This document shows, in pieces, positions 40,799-47,986 of a stretch of 50,035 nt of DNA. The stretch covers positions 1-50,035 of the forward strand of contig CAMYLJ010000011.1 of NCBI GenBank assembly GCA_947259215.1, in the 5' to 3' direction. The notes beneath the pieces were generated by a model. That model was not told the origin of the DNA and ran no database searches. It saw only the letters and a program-made list of their open reading frames with translations. The position numbers and the translations under genes are program-made. The stretch is from an uncultured delta proteobacterium (GTDB lineage Bacteria; Myxococcota_A; UBA9160; JAFDET01). Every line of letters starts with the position of its first letter. Within the stretch, counting starts at the first letter, position 1.

Positions 40799-41059
40799 AT
40801 GATTCCCAAGATGCTCGGGTTGGCCTCGGCACTTCTGATGCTGCTCGGAATCGGATGCATCACGGACCAGGCCTGGAGGGCGGACGGCACCCAGTGGGAC
40901 CGCGCCGATACCACGTTCGATGAGTTCGAAGGCGACAGGACGGAGTGTCAGGCGCAGACGGAAGTCAGCCTCTCCGAGTGCCTCTCGCTGCGCGGCTACG
41001 ACCGCTTTGGCGGACAAGACGCCTACCAGAGGGCGCGCGACACGTTTCCGCGCGAGTGA
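40799..41059 (+). CDS. Small lipoprotein of unknown function
   Basis: ATG 40799 follows GGGAGGGG at a suitable distance. The 86 aa protein has a short signal peptide ending in the lipobox LLGIGC (Cys about 20), so it is lipid-modified. The mature part contains two more Cys and an acidic/aromatic pattern, TTFDEFEGDRTECQAQTEVS, followed by LRGYDRFGG. Similar small lipoproteins with a C-x-n-GY-x-R sequence are frequent in proteobacteria, but I cannot name the family. It lies on the same strand as the next secreted protein. Confidence 0.65.
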   Translation: MIPKMLGLASALLMLLGIGCITDQAWRADGTQWDRADTTFDEFEGDRTECQAQTEVSLSECLSLRGYDRFGGQDAYQRARDTFPRE

Positions 41060-41106
41060 CAGGGCCAGCGTTCCGGCGACCGCGTGACGCTGGGGAGGGT
41101 GTGACG

Positions 41107-41898
41107 ATGAAGCGGGTTCGCACGCTGTGCAGTCTGGGAGTCGCTGGACTCCTCGGGCTGGCGATCGCCGGGCTGGCGCCCAGGGCGGCTCTGGCGGATC
41201 TCGTGCTGTTCCGCCTGGAGACGCCGTCGCTGGTGAACCCGGCCCCGAACGGCGGGATCCGGGTCACGGCAGTGCGGTTCTTCAGCGCGGGCGTGCCGGT
41301 GGCTGAGATCAACCGGCGCCTCACCCAGATCGGGGGAGGCAACCGGATCTCTCTTGCCCTCCCCGTCAGCGCGCCGCCGGACGAGGTGGAGGTCGACTAC
41401 GCGGTTCCCGTCGATGGCATTCCTACGACGTATTCGGTGCCGCCCGGAGCGTTCTTCTTCGACACGCGCTACCTGCTGCCCGCGAGTCCCGGGGGCGTAA
41501 TCCTCGGCCCCCAGCCCGGCGACCCGACCACGGACGCCGCCTTCGAAGTCTCGCTGGTGTCCAGCGCGGTGGACCCGACCCAGGACCCGGAGGCCCCTAC
41601 CTGCGACGTCAGCAGCCCCGCACCCGGCGTCATCGAGGCCACCGTTCAGGACGCCGAGAGCGGGCTCGCGAGCATCGAGGAGCGCTCCAGCAACCTCGTG
41701 GTCGTGGTTCCCGACTTCACGCCCGGAACCACGAACCCCGTGGTCGTGACTGGCACCGTGGTCAATCCGACCCGAAGCGCACGGCTGAGCCTCCGCGTGA
41801 CCGACGCCGACGACAACTTCACGTATTGCAAGGAGGTGCTCCGGCGCGAGCGCAAGACGCGCCAGCGCCGGACCATCATCCGTCGGATCGTGCGCTAG
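41107..41898 (+). CDS. Secreted protein of unknown function
   Basis: ATG 41107, with GGGAGGG upstream, encodes 263 aa starting with a signal peptide (to about residue 31, ending ALA-D). The mature part is beta-rich (RFFSAGVPVAEINRRLTQIG), has a region with TQDPEAPTCDVSSPAPGVIE resembling an Ig-like or Big/HYR repeat, and ends in a very basic stretch (RRERKTRQRRTIIRRIVR) like the gene at 38427. The two Cys residues may be a disulfide. The stop codon overlaps the stop of the convergent thrombospondin-domain gene by 4 bp (41895-41898). Confidence 0.65.
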   Translation: MKRVRTLCSLGVAGLLGLAIAGLAPRAALADLVLFRLETPSLVNPAPNGGIRVTAVRFFSAGVPVAEINRRLTQIGGGNRISLALPVSAPPDEVEVDYAVPVDGIPTTYSVPPGAFFFDTRYLLPASPGGVILGPQPGDPTTDAAFEVSLVSSAVDPTQDPEAPTCDVSSPAPGVIEATVQDAESGLASIEERSSNLVVVVPDFTPGTTNPVVVTGTVVNPTRSARLSLRVTDADDNFTYCKEVLRRERKTRQRRTIIRRIVR

Positions 41899-43007
41899 CG
41901 CAGCGCCGATGCCCGCGAGCGGGGCGACTCACCCGCGGCGTTGAACGTCGAGACCTTGAAGCGCGCCGGTGGCCCGGGGCGCTCGAACTCGATCGTCAAG
42001 GTCACGTCGTTGCCGGTGGCTCCTCGCGAGATCGACGCGGTGCTCGGCGAGCCGACCACCCTCCCCGTGTCCAGGTCCACCGGGGCGTATTGGATGACCT
42101 CCCCCCTCCGGGTCCGCTGCGGGGGCCAGAGGAAGATGCGCTGCACGCGGCGCCAGGCGAAGCCACCCTCGTCCAACCGCCAGACATTCACGCCAGCGAC
42201 GGCGCTGGGGACATAGTCCGGGATCCGCAGCGTGAGCATCACGGTTTCCACGGGCGGACCACAAGCCGGCGTCGTCGCGCTCCTCGCGCCGTTCTTCGGC
42301 GAGCGGTTGCCGGCGCCGTCGAAGGCGGCAACCTGGTAGGAATGCGTCGTCGAATCGGGGAGGTTGCCATCCGAGAGCGAGCGCAGCGGGGCCATGACCT
42401 TCGTGTAGAAGTTGCCGTCCCGGTACACGTCGTAGCCCTCGAGGCCGGAGCCGCCGCTGTCCGTTGCGGCGTCCCACGAGACGTCGATCTCCGAGCAGCT
42501 CGCTGCCGTCGCCGTCAGGCCCCTGGGCGTCGAGGGCGGTTGTCTGTCCCCCGCAGAGCAGATCTGCGTGTTGCACGAACGCGTCGTCGGGGGCTTGGAC
42601 GCGGAGCAGAAGCCGGTGCTCACCGAGAGTCCGTCGTTTCGCCTGCACGAAACGCTTCGGGTCTGCGTTCCGCCGCCGCAGGTCTTCGAGCAGGTCCCAT
42701 ACGAGCTCGTTGCCCAGCGATACGAGTAGCTGGGGGTCGAAGGCGGATCCGAAGCGGACGTGCCTTCGTTCCGCAGCCTGTCCGCCTCGGCGCGCGTGGC
42801 GTCGGCCTGGGCCTGGGCCTCGGCCCGCCTGGCCGCGGCGTCGGCCTCGGCCTCGGCACGCAGCGCGTCGGTCCTGGCGTGGGCGTCTGCACGGATCTGA
42901 TCGGCCTTCGCCCGGGCGTCGTCGACGGCGTCTGCCGCCGCCGGGGCGGCGGGGGCCGCCAGAAGAGGGAGAGCGATAGCGAGGCAGGCAGCGCGAGAAA
43001 GAAGCAT
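41895..43007 (-). CDS. Secreted coiled-coil/TSP1/fibronectin III protein, paralog A
   Basis: ATG 43007 begins 370 aa. The signal peptide (to about residue 25) is followed by an Ala/Arg/Glu coiled coil with ADQIRADAHARTDALRAEAE (26-82), then a thrombospondin type 1 domain (93-150: YRWATSSYGTCSKTCGGGTQ, with six Cys including CSKTC, SVSC, FC, SC and IC) and a fibronectin type III domain (157-247: GYDVYRDGNFYTKVMAPLRS, THSYQVAAFDGAGNRSP). The C-terminal 120 residues form a separate beta-rich domain. TSP1 domains are chiefly animal and protist, so a bacterial one is notable. A near-identical relative without the last domain visible lies at 49253. It probably mediates adhesion or binding at the cell surface; the partner is unknown. 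Confidence 0.78.
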   Translation of the reverse strand: MLLSRAACLAIALPLLAAPAAPAAADAVDDARAKADQIRADAHARTDALRAEAEADAAARRAEAQAQADATRAEADRLRNEGTSASDPPSTPSYSYRWATSSYGTCSKTCGGGTQTRSVSCRRNDGLSVSTGFCSASKPPTTRSCNTQICSAGDRQPPSTPRGLTATAASCSEIDVSWDAATDSGGSGLEGYDVYRDGNFYTKVMAPLRSLSDGNLPDSTTHSYQVAAFDGAGNRSPKNGARSATTPACGPPVETVMLTLRIPDYVPSAVAGVNVWRLDEGGFAWRRVQRIFLWPPQRTRRGEVIQYAPVDLDTGRVVGSPSTASISRGATGNDVTLTIEFERPGPPARFKVSTFNAAGESPRSRASALR

Positions 43008-43118
43008 CGGCCGTATGTAGCGGCCGCATCCGGACCGCACGGTGACGCCCGTCACGATCGGCTCGAACTCTTTTTTTTGGGGAGGGACGCGACGTCGTCC
43101 CGGGGCCGGGATCGGCCG

Positions 43119-43466
43119 CTACTGGCCGACGACCGCGCGACCCTCGACGCGAATACAGCTGCGGTTGTAGAGACCCGTCACGAGCAGGTCGCGGTGGATG
43201 GCCACGTCCGCGAGCGCGGTGGCCCCCGAAGCCCGGGAGAGCGCCTGGGCGATGGCGCGGCGCAGGGTCGGCGGCGCGGTGCGCAGGCCGAAGAACAGAA
43301 TCGTCTGATGGCAGTCGCGCCCGCTGACCTGCTCCTGCACGGTGACGAAGGACCGGGTGTCGATCTCGGTCGAGGCCACCGAGAGGGGGCCGTGGCGGGT
43401 GGTACACCCCCCCAGCGCCACACCGGCCAGGACCAACGCGCCCGCGAGGATGGTCGGGGCCCTCAC
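43119..43466 (-). CDS. Small lipoprotein, tandem copy 2
   Basis: GTG 43466 overlaps the stop of the upstream copy by four bases (GTGA), so the two are probably translated together. The product is 115 aa with a lipobox VALGGC, so it is lipid-modified. It aligns with the upstream gene over its length: V-S-G-R-D-C-H-x4-F-F-G-L, P-P-T-L-R-R-A-I-A-Q-A-L, A-L-A-D-V and L-V-T-G-L-Y-N-R-S-C-I-R-V-E-G. The two internal Cys are conserved in both and may be a disulfide. It follows the Fap-like cluster but belongs to a separate transcription unit. No family name is recognised. Confidence 0.68.
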   Translation of the reverse strand: MRAPTILAGALVLAGVALGGCTTRHGPLSVASTEIDTRSFVTVQEQVSGRDCHQTILFFGLRTAPPTLRRAIAQALSRASGATALADVAIHRDLLVTGLYNRSCIRVEGRAVVGQ

Positions 43467-43822
43467 GGCGTCACCCACACGGACCCGGTCACCTCGAGGC
43501 AGGTGCGGCCGAAGAGGATCGCCGTCCAGCCGCGAGTCTTGACCTGGACCTCGGTCAGGAGGCTTGCGGATGGGACCTCGGCCAGAGCGTTGGCCACAGC
43601 GATCTCGTAGCTCGGCGTGGAGCGCCCGAGGGGGACCAGGAGCAGGGTGTGGTGGATGCAGTCACGGCCGGTGGCCTTCTTGTCCAGGGACGCGGCCTTG
43701 ACTCCCGAGGGCTTCGTGGAGACCAGCTGAAGCCGGCCCGCGGAGACCGAGCAGCCGAGACCCGCAGCGAGGGACAGGCCGACCACCAGGCCGAGCGCTG
43801 CGGCCCCACACTTCGTCAACAT
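43463..43822 (-). CDS. Small lipoprotein, tandem copy 1 (probably leaderless mRNA)
   Basis: ATG 43822 begins 119 aa with a signal peptide ending in the lipobox AGLGC. The mature protein contains ATGRDCIHHTLLLVPLGRST, EIAVANALAEVPSASLLTEV and ILFGRTCLEVTGSVWVTP. It is paralogous to the next gene downstream, with the GRDC Cys and the R-x-C near the end conserved. No ribosome site precedes the ATG. A TATATT box six bases upstream would put the transcription start at or near the A of the ATG. Confidence 0.68.
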   Translation of the reverse strand: MLTKCGAAALGLVVGLSLAAGLGCSVSAGRLQLVSTKPSGVKAASLDKKATGRDCIHHTLLLVPLGRSTPSYEIAVANALAEVPSASLLTEVQVKTRGWTAILFGRTCLEVTGSVWVTP

Positions 43823-43828
43823 GGGTCA

Positions 43829-43834
43829 AATATA
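43829..43834 (-). promoter_or_regulatory. -10 box for a leaderless transcript of the tandem lipoprotein genes
   Basis: On the minus strand TATATT is followed by six bases and the ATG at 43822. A start site 6-7 bases after the -10 would be the initiator codon itself. The surrounding sequence is GC-rich, so the AT-rich box stands out. No clear -35 is visible. Confidence 0.45.
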
Positions 43835-43888
43835 CCACACTTTGTGCATCGCCCTGATCCGGCTCTGCGCCCCGATCGGATCCCCCCG

Positions 43889-45211
43889 TCAGTCTCGCTC
43901 GACGAGGGCGACGCGCGTGGACTTGTTCCCCGACCGGGCGAAGAGCGGCCAGGACGGGAGCTTCAGGCTGGGCAGGCGGTAGGGCAGCCGGAAGGGCAGC
44001 CGGACCTCGATGCTGAGATCCGGGGCGTCATCGGTGACGCCGACACCCACGTTGAAGCTGAGGCTCGTGAGGCGATTCAGGCGGTAGCTCGTTCCGACGA
44101 ACAGGGTCGCGACGTTGAGGTCGGTCCGCTCGACCCTCACGCCGTCCAACGAGGATCGGTTCGTGAACCGCTGCTGCCAGGAGAAGCTGAGGGCGAGGCG
44201 CTCGTTCAGCGAGAAGGCGAGGCCGAGGCTGTACTCGACGGCGTTGCCGGGATCGATATTGCCGAAGATGCCCTTGTCGTCCTCGAGGTTCCACCAGTAG
44301 TTGGCCGATGCGAAGACCACCGCCGGGTCGAGGGCCCGCACCATGGTGCCGCCGACCGACAAGCCCCAGAATCCCGTACCGATGGCCGTGTTGTTGCCCG
44401 TGTCGCCGATGAAGAAGTCCTCCCCCGTCGGCGCCACCCCGCGGAAGTTCAACACCAGATCCGGCCAGTACTGCGCTTCCTCGAGCACCTGGGCGAAGAG
44501 CCCGAATTGGAGGTCGCCGAGTCCGCTGCCGCTGTCCTTGTCGACCATCTGGTTGTCGCCCGTGCCGAGGACGAACTTGTCATCCCGCCACCGGTAGGGG
44601 ATGTTCACCTGGGCCTCGAGCCAGTCGGTGAGGCCGTAGCGGAAGTCGACGAAAGCCGACAGGATGTCGCGGTCGACCTCCGTGGTGTCGATGCGGCCGA
44701 CGATGATGGCCGGCAGGAGCTGGAAGCCGCTGATGTCCACGCGGCTGCGCTGGAAGTGGTTGTACTGGAAGCCCGGCTCGATGACGAGCTGCCCCGCCGG
44801 CAGCAGCACGCCGCCCCGCCGCTCCAGGATCTGGCGCTCCGCCTGGTAGCGCCGCAGCCGCTCCTTCACCGTGCCGACCTTCTGGGGCTCCTTGTCCAGG
44901 TCGGTGGGGACGGCGGACGGTCGCTCCTTGCGGAGGGCGGCGACGGCCTCGCGGAGCTCCTCCATCTCCGCATCCCGGGCCTGCCGGCCCTGCTCGAGCT
45001 CGCCCACGGTCGTGCGCAGGCTCTGGACCTGGCCCTCGAGCTCGGCGCGGGCCGCGCGCTCGGCCTCGAGCTGCGTTTCGAGCGACGACCCCGCAGTGTC
45101 CGGCTCAACCGCGCGCAGAGGCGTGGGGGCGACCAGGAGCGCCAAGGTCGCGAAGCCGAGCGCTCCGGCGCGTGAGCGCCTCACTCTAGAGGCGGGTGTT
45201 TCAAACCCCAT
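43889..45211 (-). CDS. fapF: FapF-like outer-membrane protein: coiled coil plus beta-barrel
   Basis: ATG 45211 is preferred to the upstream start at 45283 because it places a hydrophobic signal (about residues 15-34) correctly. The 440 aa protein has an N-terminal heptad-rich coiled coil (about 43-100: LETQLEAERAARAELEGQVQ, then GRQARDAEMEELREAVAALR) and a beta-barrel from about residue 135 in the Phenol_MetA_deg/transporter style (LPAGQLVIEPGFQYNHFQRS, RYGLTDWLEAQVNIPYRWRD, GDLQFGLFAQVLEEAQYWPD, ending in alternating hydrophobic strands). This is the FapF architecture: the Pseudomonas amyloid secretion pore has a coiled-coil periplasmic domain and a trimeric barrel. It is the last gene of the Fap-like unit and follows the fapE-like gene. 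Confidence 0.72.
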   Translation of the reverse strand: MGFETPASRVRRSRAGALGFATLALLVAPTPLRAVEPDTAGSSLETQLEAERAARAELEGQVQSLRTTVGELEQGRQARDAEMEELREAVAALRKERPSAVPTDLDKEPQKVGTVKERLRRYQAERQILERRGGVLLPAGQLVIEPGFQYNHFQRSRVDISGFQLLPAIIVGRIDTTEVDRDILSAFVDFRYGLTDWLEAQVNIPYRWRDDKFVLGTGDNQMVDKDSGSGLGDLQFGLFAQVLEEAQYWPDLVLNFRGVAPTGEDFFIGDTGNNTAIGTGFWGLSVGGTMVRALDPAVVFASANYWWNLEDDKGIFGNIDPGNAVEYSLGLAFSLNERLALSFSWQQRFTNRSSLDGVRVERTDLNVATLFVGTSYRLNRLTSLSFNVGVGVTDDAPDLSIEVRLPFRLPYRLPSLKLPSWPLFARSGNKSTRVALVERD

Positions 45212-45300
45212 GACGCCCCCCCGACGGCAGTCGCTACCAGAACCCGCGGCCTGCTTTAGCAGAAGAGGGGCCCAATTGTCCATCTTCCCGCCGGAGCGGC

Positions 45301-45900
45301 TCAGAAGCCGAACAAGGGTGCGATCGCGCTCGCCGCCGCGGGGCCGCCGCCCGGCGGCGCGTTGATCACCGTCAGCAAGATCGTCATCCCGTTGGCGACC
45401 ACGTTCTGGTTGCCGGGGACCTGGTTCACCTGAGCGATGATGTTGCCGCCCGAGAAGGCGCTGTTGGCGATAGTGGCCGAGACGTTGATCTGCTCGCCGC
45501 CCGGGCCCGAGACGACGGCCGTACCCGCCGGGCCCACCGAGCCGGTCACGGTGCCGCCCGTACCCGGGCCCGTCAGGCTGAAGCCCCCGTTCTGATTGCC
45601 CAGCCCGGCGTTCACGTTCAGGTTGGCCTGGGTGGCGCCGTCGAGGCCCACGAAGCCCTCGAAGTGCACCGAGAAGAAGAAGCCCAGGAAGCGACCCCGC
45701 AGGTCATCGAGCTCCGTGTCGTCGAGCGCGGCCACCGCGTCCCGAGGGATCCCGGTGTACTCCTCGAAGTCCTGCCCCAGCAAATCGAAGTCCCGCCCCA
45801 GCGGATCGTCGCCGAGAGCGGGGGTCGGGCTGAGGAGCATGAGCGCCCCCAGCAGGGGCCCCGCCCCTCTCCGAATCAACCGCTCGTTGCCAGCCTGCAT
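45301..45900 (-). CDS. FapE-like small secreted protein
   Basis: ATG 45900, with AAGGAGAG six bases upstream, encodes 199 aa with a signal peptide (to about residue 30). An acidic N-terminal segment (GRDFDLLGQDFEEYTGIPRD) leads to a Gly/Asn-rich second half with NLNVNAGLGNQNGGFSL, TGPGTGGTVTGSVGPAGTAV and NVVANGMTILLTVINAPPGG. It contains an N-Q-V-P-G-N-Q-N stretch reminiscent of the amyloid repeats and ends with PLFGF. Position directly between the C39 peptidase and the FapF-like pore equals that of fapE in Pseudomonas. Sequence similarity to FapE itself is not something I can confirm, so the assignment is mainly positional. Confidence 0.55.
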   Translation of the reverse strand: MQAGNERLIRRGAGPLLGALMLLSPTPALGDDPLGRDFDLLGQDFEEYTGIPRDAVAALDDTELDDLRGRFLGFFFSVHFEGFVGLDGATQANLNVNAGLGNQNGGFSLTGPGTGGTVTGSVGPAGTAVVSGPGGEQINVSATIANSAFSGGNIIAQVNQVPGNQNVVANGMTILLTVINAPPGGGPAAASAIAPLFGF

Positions 45901-45919
45901 GGCTCTCTCCTTGCCCATC

Positions 45920-46654
45920 TCAGCGGACCCGGAACTCGGCCGGGCTGAAGACCATATTTCGCAGCCCCTGGAATTCCAGGCGGCGCACTTCGTCTCGCGG
46001 CGAATCCATCTTCGCCTCCAGCAGCTCCAGGGACGAGGGCCCTGCGCTGGGATCCCGCTTGCCCGCCACGAAGAAGATCGCACCGGACCACTCCCCCAGG
46101 AACTCGCTACGGCGCATGGCGCGGTTCCCGAGGGCCGGATCGGCGAGGAAGACCTCTCCATCGCGCGAGCCCTTGAGCACCACGAAGTGGCTGTAGCCGC
46201 TCGTGTTGATGAGGGTGATGGCCGGGATGGCCAGCCGGTCCAGCACGTCCGCGCGGATCGCGAAGCCCTTCGTCTGGTAGCCGAGGCTCTCCGCGTAGCG
46301 CTTCATGTCCAGGAGGGAGAAGCCCTCCCGGCGGATCTTTTCCTGATCGCCGCCCTCCAGCATGGCCAGCGTGACCGACTGCTCATCGACGGGCTCGGCG
46401 TAGTAGTGGTGGAGGAGCGTGGCCAGCGCGGCGGCGCCGCAGCTGTAGTCGAGGTCCTGGGGAACCATGCCCCGGAAGCGCTGGTCGCGGAAGCTCTCGA
46501 CGGACTTGCTGATCCAGCCGCCGCCGGCGCCGATGCCGCCGAGGTGGAAGTTCGTCACCTCGTCGGGGGGGATGGCCATGCATCCCAGCGATCCCATCGC
46601 GGCCGCCAGGAGCGCGCTTCCGATCCAGACCGAGACGGTTGTGCGAGCGACCAT
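45920..46654 (-). CDS. fapD: FapD-like C39-family cysteine peptidase lipoprotein
   Basis: ATG 46654 begins a 244 aa protein with a signal peptide that ends in a plausible lipobox (SLGC, Cys25). The C39 double-glycine-peptidase fold is evident: Gln66 and Cys72 in QDLDYSCGAAALATLLHHYY, His156 in SGYSHFVVLKG and Asp172 in LADPALGNR. Unlike ABC-linked C39 peptidases, it stands alone, as does Pseudomonas FapD. It sits 114 bp after the amyloid gene and 20 bp before the FapE-like gene, in the same order as fapC-fapD-fapE. It is probably required for secretion or processing of the amyloid subunit. Confidence 0.8.
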   Translation of the reverse strand: MVARTTVSVWIGSALLAAAMGSLGCMAIPPDEVTNFHLGGIGAGGGWISKSVESFRDQRFRGMVPQDLDYSCGAAALATLLHHYYAEPVDEQSVTLAMLEGGDQEKIRREGFSLLDMKRYAESLGYQTKGFAIRADVLDRLAIPAITLINTSGYSHFVVLKGSRDGEVFLADPALGNRAMRRSEFLGEWSGAIFFVAGKRDPSAGPSSLELLEAKMDSPRDEVRRLEFQGLRNMVFSPAEFRVR

Positions 46655-46692
46655 CGGGGGGCCTCGTCGTCGCGCTTGCGTTGCCAGGCGTT

Positions 46693-46751
46693 GGCCGGGG
46701 GCGCGCTGCTTGCGCGCCCCCGGCCCGGATCCAAACCAGGCTTCAGCCTGG
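46693..46751 (-). promoter_or_regulatory. Two strong hairpins between the amyloid gene and fapD
   Basis: After the amyloid stop codon the transcript meets CCAGGCT/AGCCTGG (46751-46736, two-base loop) and then a 14-bp perfect stem GGCCGGGGGCGCGC with its complement (46725-46693, five-base loop). Neither has a T-run, so they are not classical rho-independent terminators. They could stabilise the upstream amyloid mRNA or partly stop transcription, giving more subunit than machinery, as seen for other major fibre subunits. Confidence 0.55.
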
Positions 46752-46767
46752 CCCCGTACTGCGGCCC

Positions 46768-47679
46768 CTAGAACGGGCTCGCGGGCGCGGGCAGTGCGCC
46801 AATGCTGGCGCCGATGTCGATCTTGTTCGCCTGGTTGTTGATCGCACCAGCGGACTGGTTGACCATCACGATGCCGTCGAACCCGTTGAACGAGTTCGTG
46901 ATCGTGTCCGTCCGAACCGTGTCGATCACGTCGACCAGGTTCCACGTGTTGAACTGACCGAGGTCGATCTCACCCAGCGCGAACGTGGCGAAGTCGGCGA
47001 GGGCGATCGCGGTCGAGTTCTTCTGGTTGTTCAGGCTACCGGCCGACTGGTTGATCCCGACGATGCCACTGCCATCGTTGAACGAGTCCGTGACGTCATC
47101 CGACGTCACGTTCCCGAACACCGTGATGTACTGGTTCACGTAGTCCGGGAACAAGTCCCCGTCGCGGTCCGGCGGCGCCGTGTCGTTCAGGGTGACGGTC
47201 GGCGGGTCGGTGCCCGTGTCGACCGTCGCGGTCGGAGGATTCCAGCCGTTGATCTGCTCCACCGCGTCCTGGGCGTGCACGAAGGCGCCGTCGGCCGGCG
47301 ACTCCACGATCGTCACCGAGACTTCGTTGGCCTGGTTGTTGCTGTAACCCGGTGCCTGGTTGATCAGGAAGATGCCGTTTCCGTTGTCACCGGTGGCGCC
47401 GTCGATCGACGCGGTCGAGAGACCGTTCTCGTCCTCGACGAAGTTCCACTGGTTCCGCTGGTTGTTGACGACTTCCTGCTCGGCCGCCGCATCGACGTCG
47501 ATCTGCTCATCGATGGTCAGATTGATGGTCTTGGTGATGTCGATGTCTTCGGTGACCGTCTTCGTCTTGAACTTTGCGAACTGTGCGTACACGTTCGCAT
47601 CCGCCTTCGCCTGCGTCGCGCCGAGGGTAAACGCCCCAGCAACGGCGACGGCGAGGAGGATCTGGAATGCAGCTTTCAT
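46768..47679 (-). CDS. fapC: Fap-type functional amyloid subunit (FapC/FapB-like)
   Basis: ATG 47679, with AAAGGAAC upstream, encodes 303 aa with a signal peptide (1-26). The mature protein is Asn/Gln/Asp/Thr-rich, without Cys, and has three repeats with consensus G-I-x3-N-Q-x-A/P-G-x2-N-N-Q-x-N: GIFLINQAPGYSNNQAN (102-118), GIVGINQSAGSLNNQKN (205-221) and GIVMVNQSAGAINNQAN (269-285). This is the repeat type of Pseudomonas FapB and FapC. Linkers between repeats are about 86 and 47 residues, and a Ca-binding-like DRDGDLFPDYVN sits in the first linker. Unlike Pseudomonas subunits it appears as a single gene with no second amyloid paralog and lacks the C-terminal Cys pair. It probably forms extracellular amyloid fibres. 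Confidence 0.8.
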   Translation of the reverse strand: MKAAFQILLAVAVAGAFTLGATQAKADANVYAQFAKFKTKTVTEDIDITKTINLTIDEQIDVDAAAEQEVVNNQRNQWNFVEDENGLSTASIDGATGDNGNGIFLINQAPGYSNNQANEVSVTIVESPADGAFVHAQDAVEQINGWNPPTATVDTGTDPPTVTLNDTAPPDRDGDLFPDYVNQYITVFGNVTSDDVTDSFNDGSGIVGINQSAGSLNNQKNSTAIALADFATFALGEIDLGQFNTWNLVDVIDTVRTDTITNSFNGFDGIVMVNQSAGAINNQANKIDIGASIGALPAPASPF

Positions 47680-47801
47680 CGGACCGTTCCTTTCTCCGTG
47701 CTTCCCAAGGGCGCTGGGGAACTTTCCCTGCCCCGAGGGGTCGTTGCAGCTTCCACGGCGCCGGCCCCCGGAAGGCGACAGGCCCGCTTGACTGCCATCT
47801 A

Positions 47802-47817
47802 AGCAAGGGCCGTGCCG
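47802..47817 (-). promoter_or_regulatory. Sigma-54-type -24/-12 promoter for the Fap-like operon
   Basis: Read on the minus strand, CGGCACGGCCCTTGCT has GG and GC separated by exactly 10 bases and matches the consensus TGGCACGRNNNTTGCW except at the first T. The predicted transcription start is about 12 bases downstream, which leaves a leader of about 110 nt before the ATG at 47679. Sigma-54 promoters need an enhancer-binding activator; candidate upstream sites are described next. Confidence 0.6.
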
Positions 47818-47866
47818 CAGGGAAAACCCCTTGAAGGCCACCGAGAAGGCTCCAGAACCGCCTCGC

Positions 47867-47882
47867 GGACGGCACGCCGTCC
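47867..47882. promoter_or_regulatory. 16-bp palindrome upstream of the sigma-54 promoter
   Basis: GGACGGC, two bases, GCCGTCC: a perfect 7-bp inverted repeat about 50-65 bp upstream of the -24 element. It directly adjoins a CGGGAAACCGAACA motif (47882-47895). Possible activator or architectural protein site. Confidence 0.4.
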
Positions 47883-47964
47883 GGGAAACCGAACACCGGT
47901 TTGGACCCGGAACCTGCGAAAAGTGATCTTTCCCAGCAGCGACGACTACTTCGAGATGCGGGGA

Positions 47965-47986
47965 TTTCCCGACTACTGTCGGGAAA
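47965..47986. promoter_or_regulatory. 22-bp inverted repeat, candidate enhancer site
   Basis: TTTCCCGAC, TACT, GTCGGGAAA: a perfect 9-bp inverted repeat about 150 bp upstream of the -24 element, which is the usual distance for an enhancer-binding protein site. The right arm overlaps a CGGGAAACCTGAAC copy at 47980-47993. Confidence 0.5.

Noticed and set aside
43041-43055. Palindrome GTGACGCCCGTCAC upstream of the TSP1 gene at 43007
   Set aside because: Short, in GC-rich DNA and without a second copy before the paralog at 49253; insufficient to call an operator.
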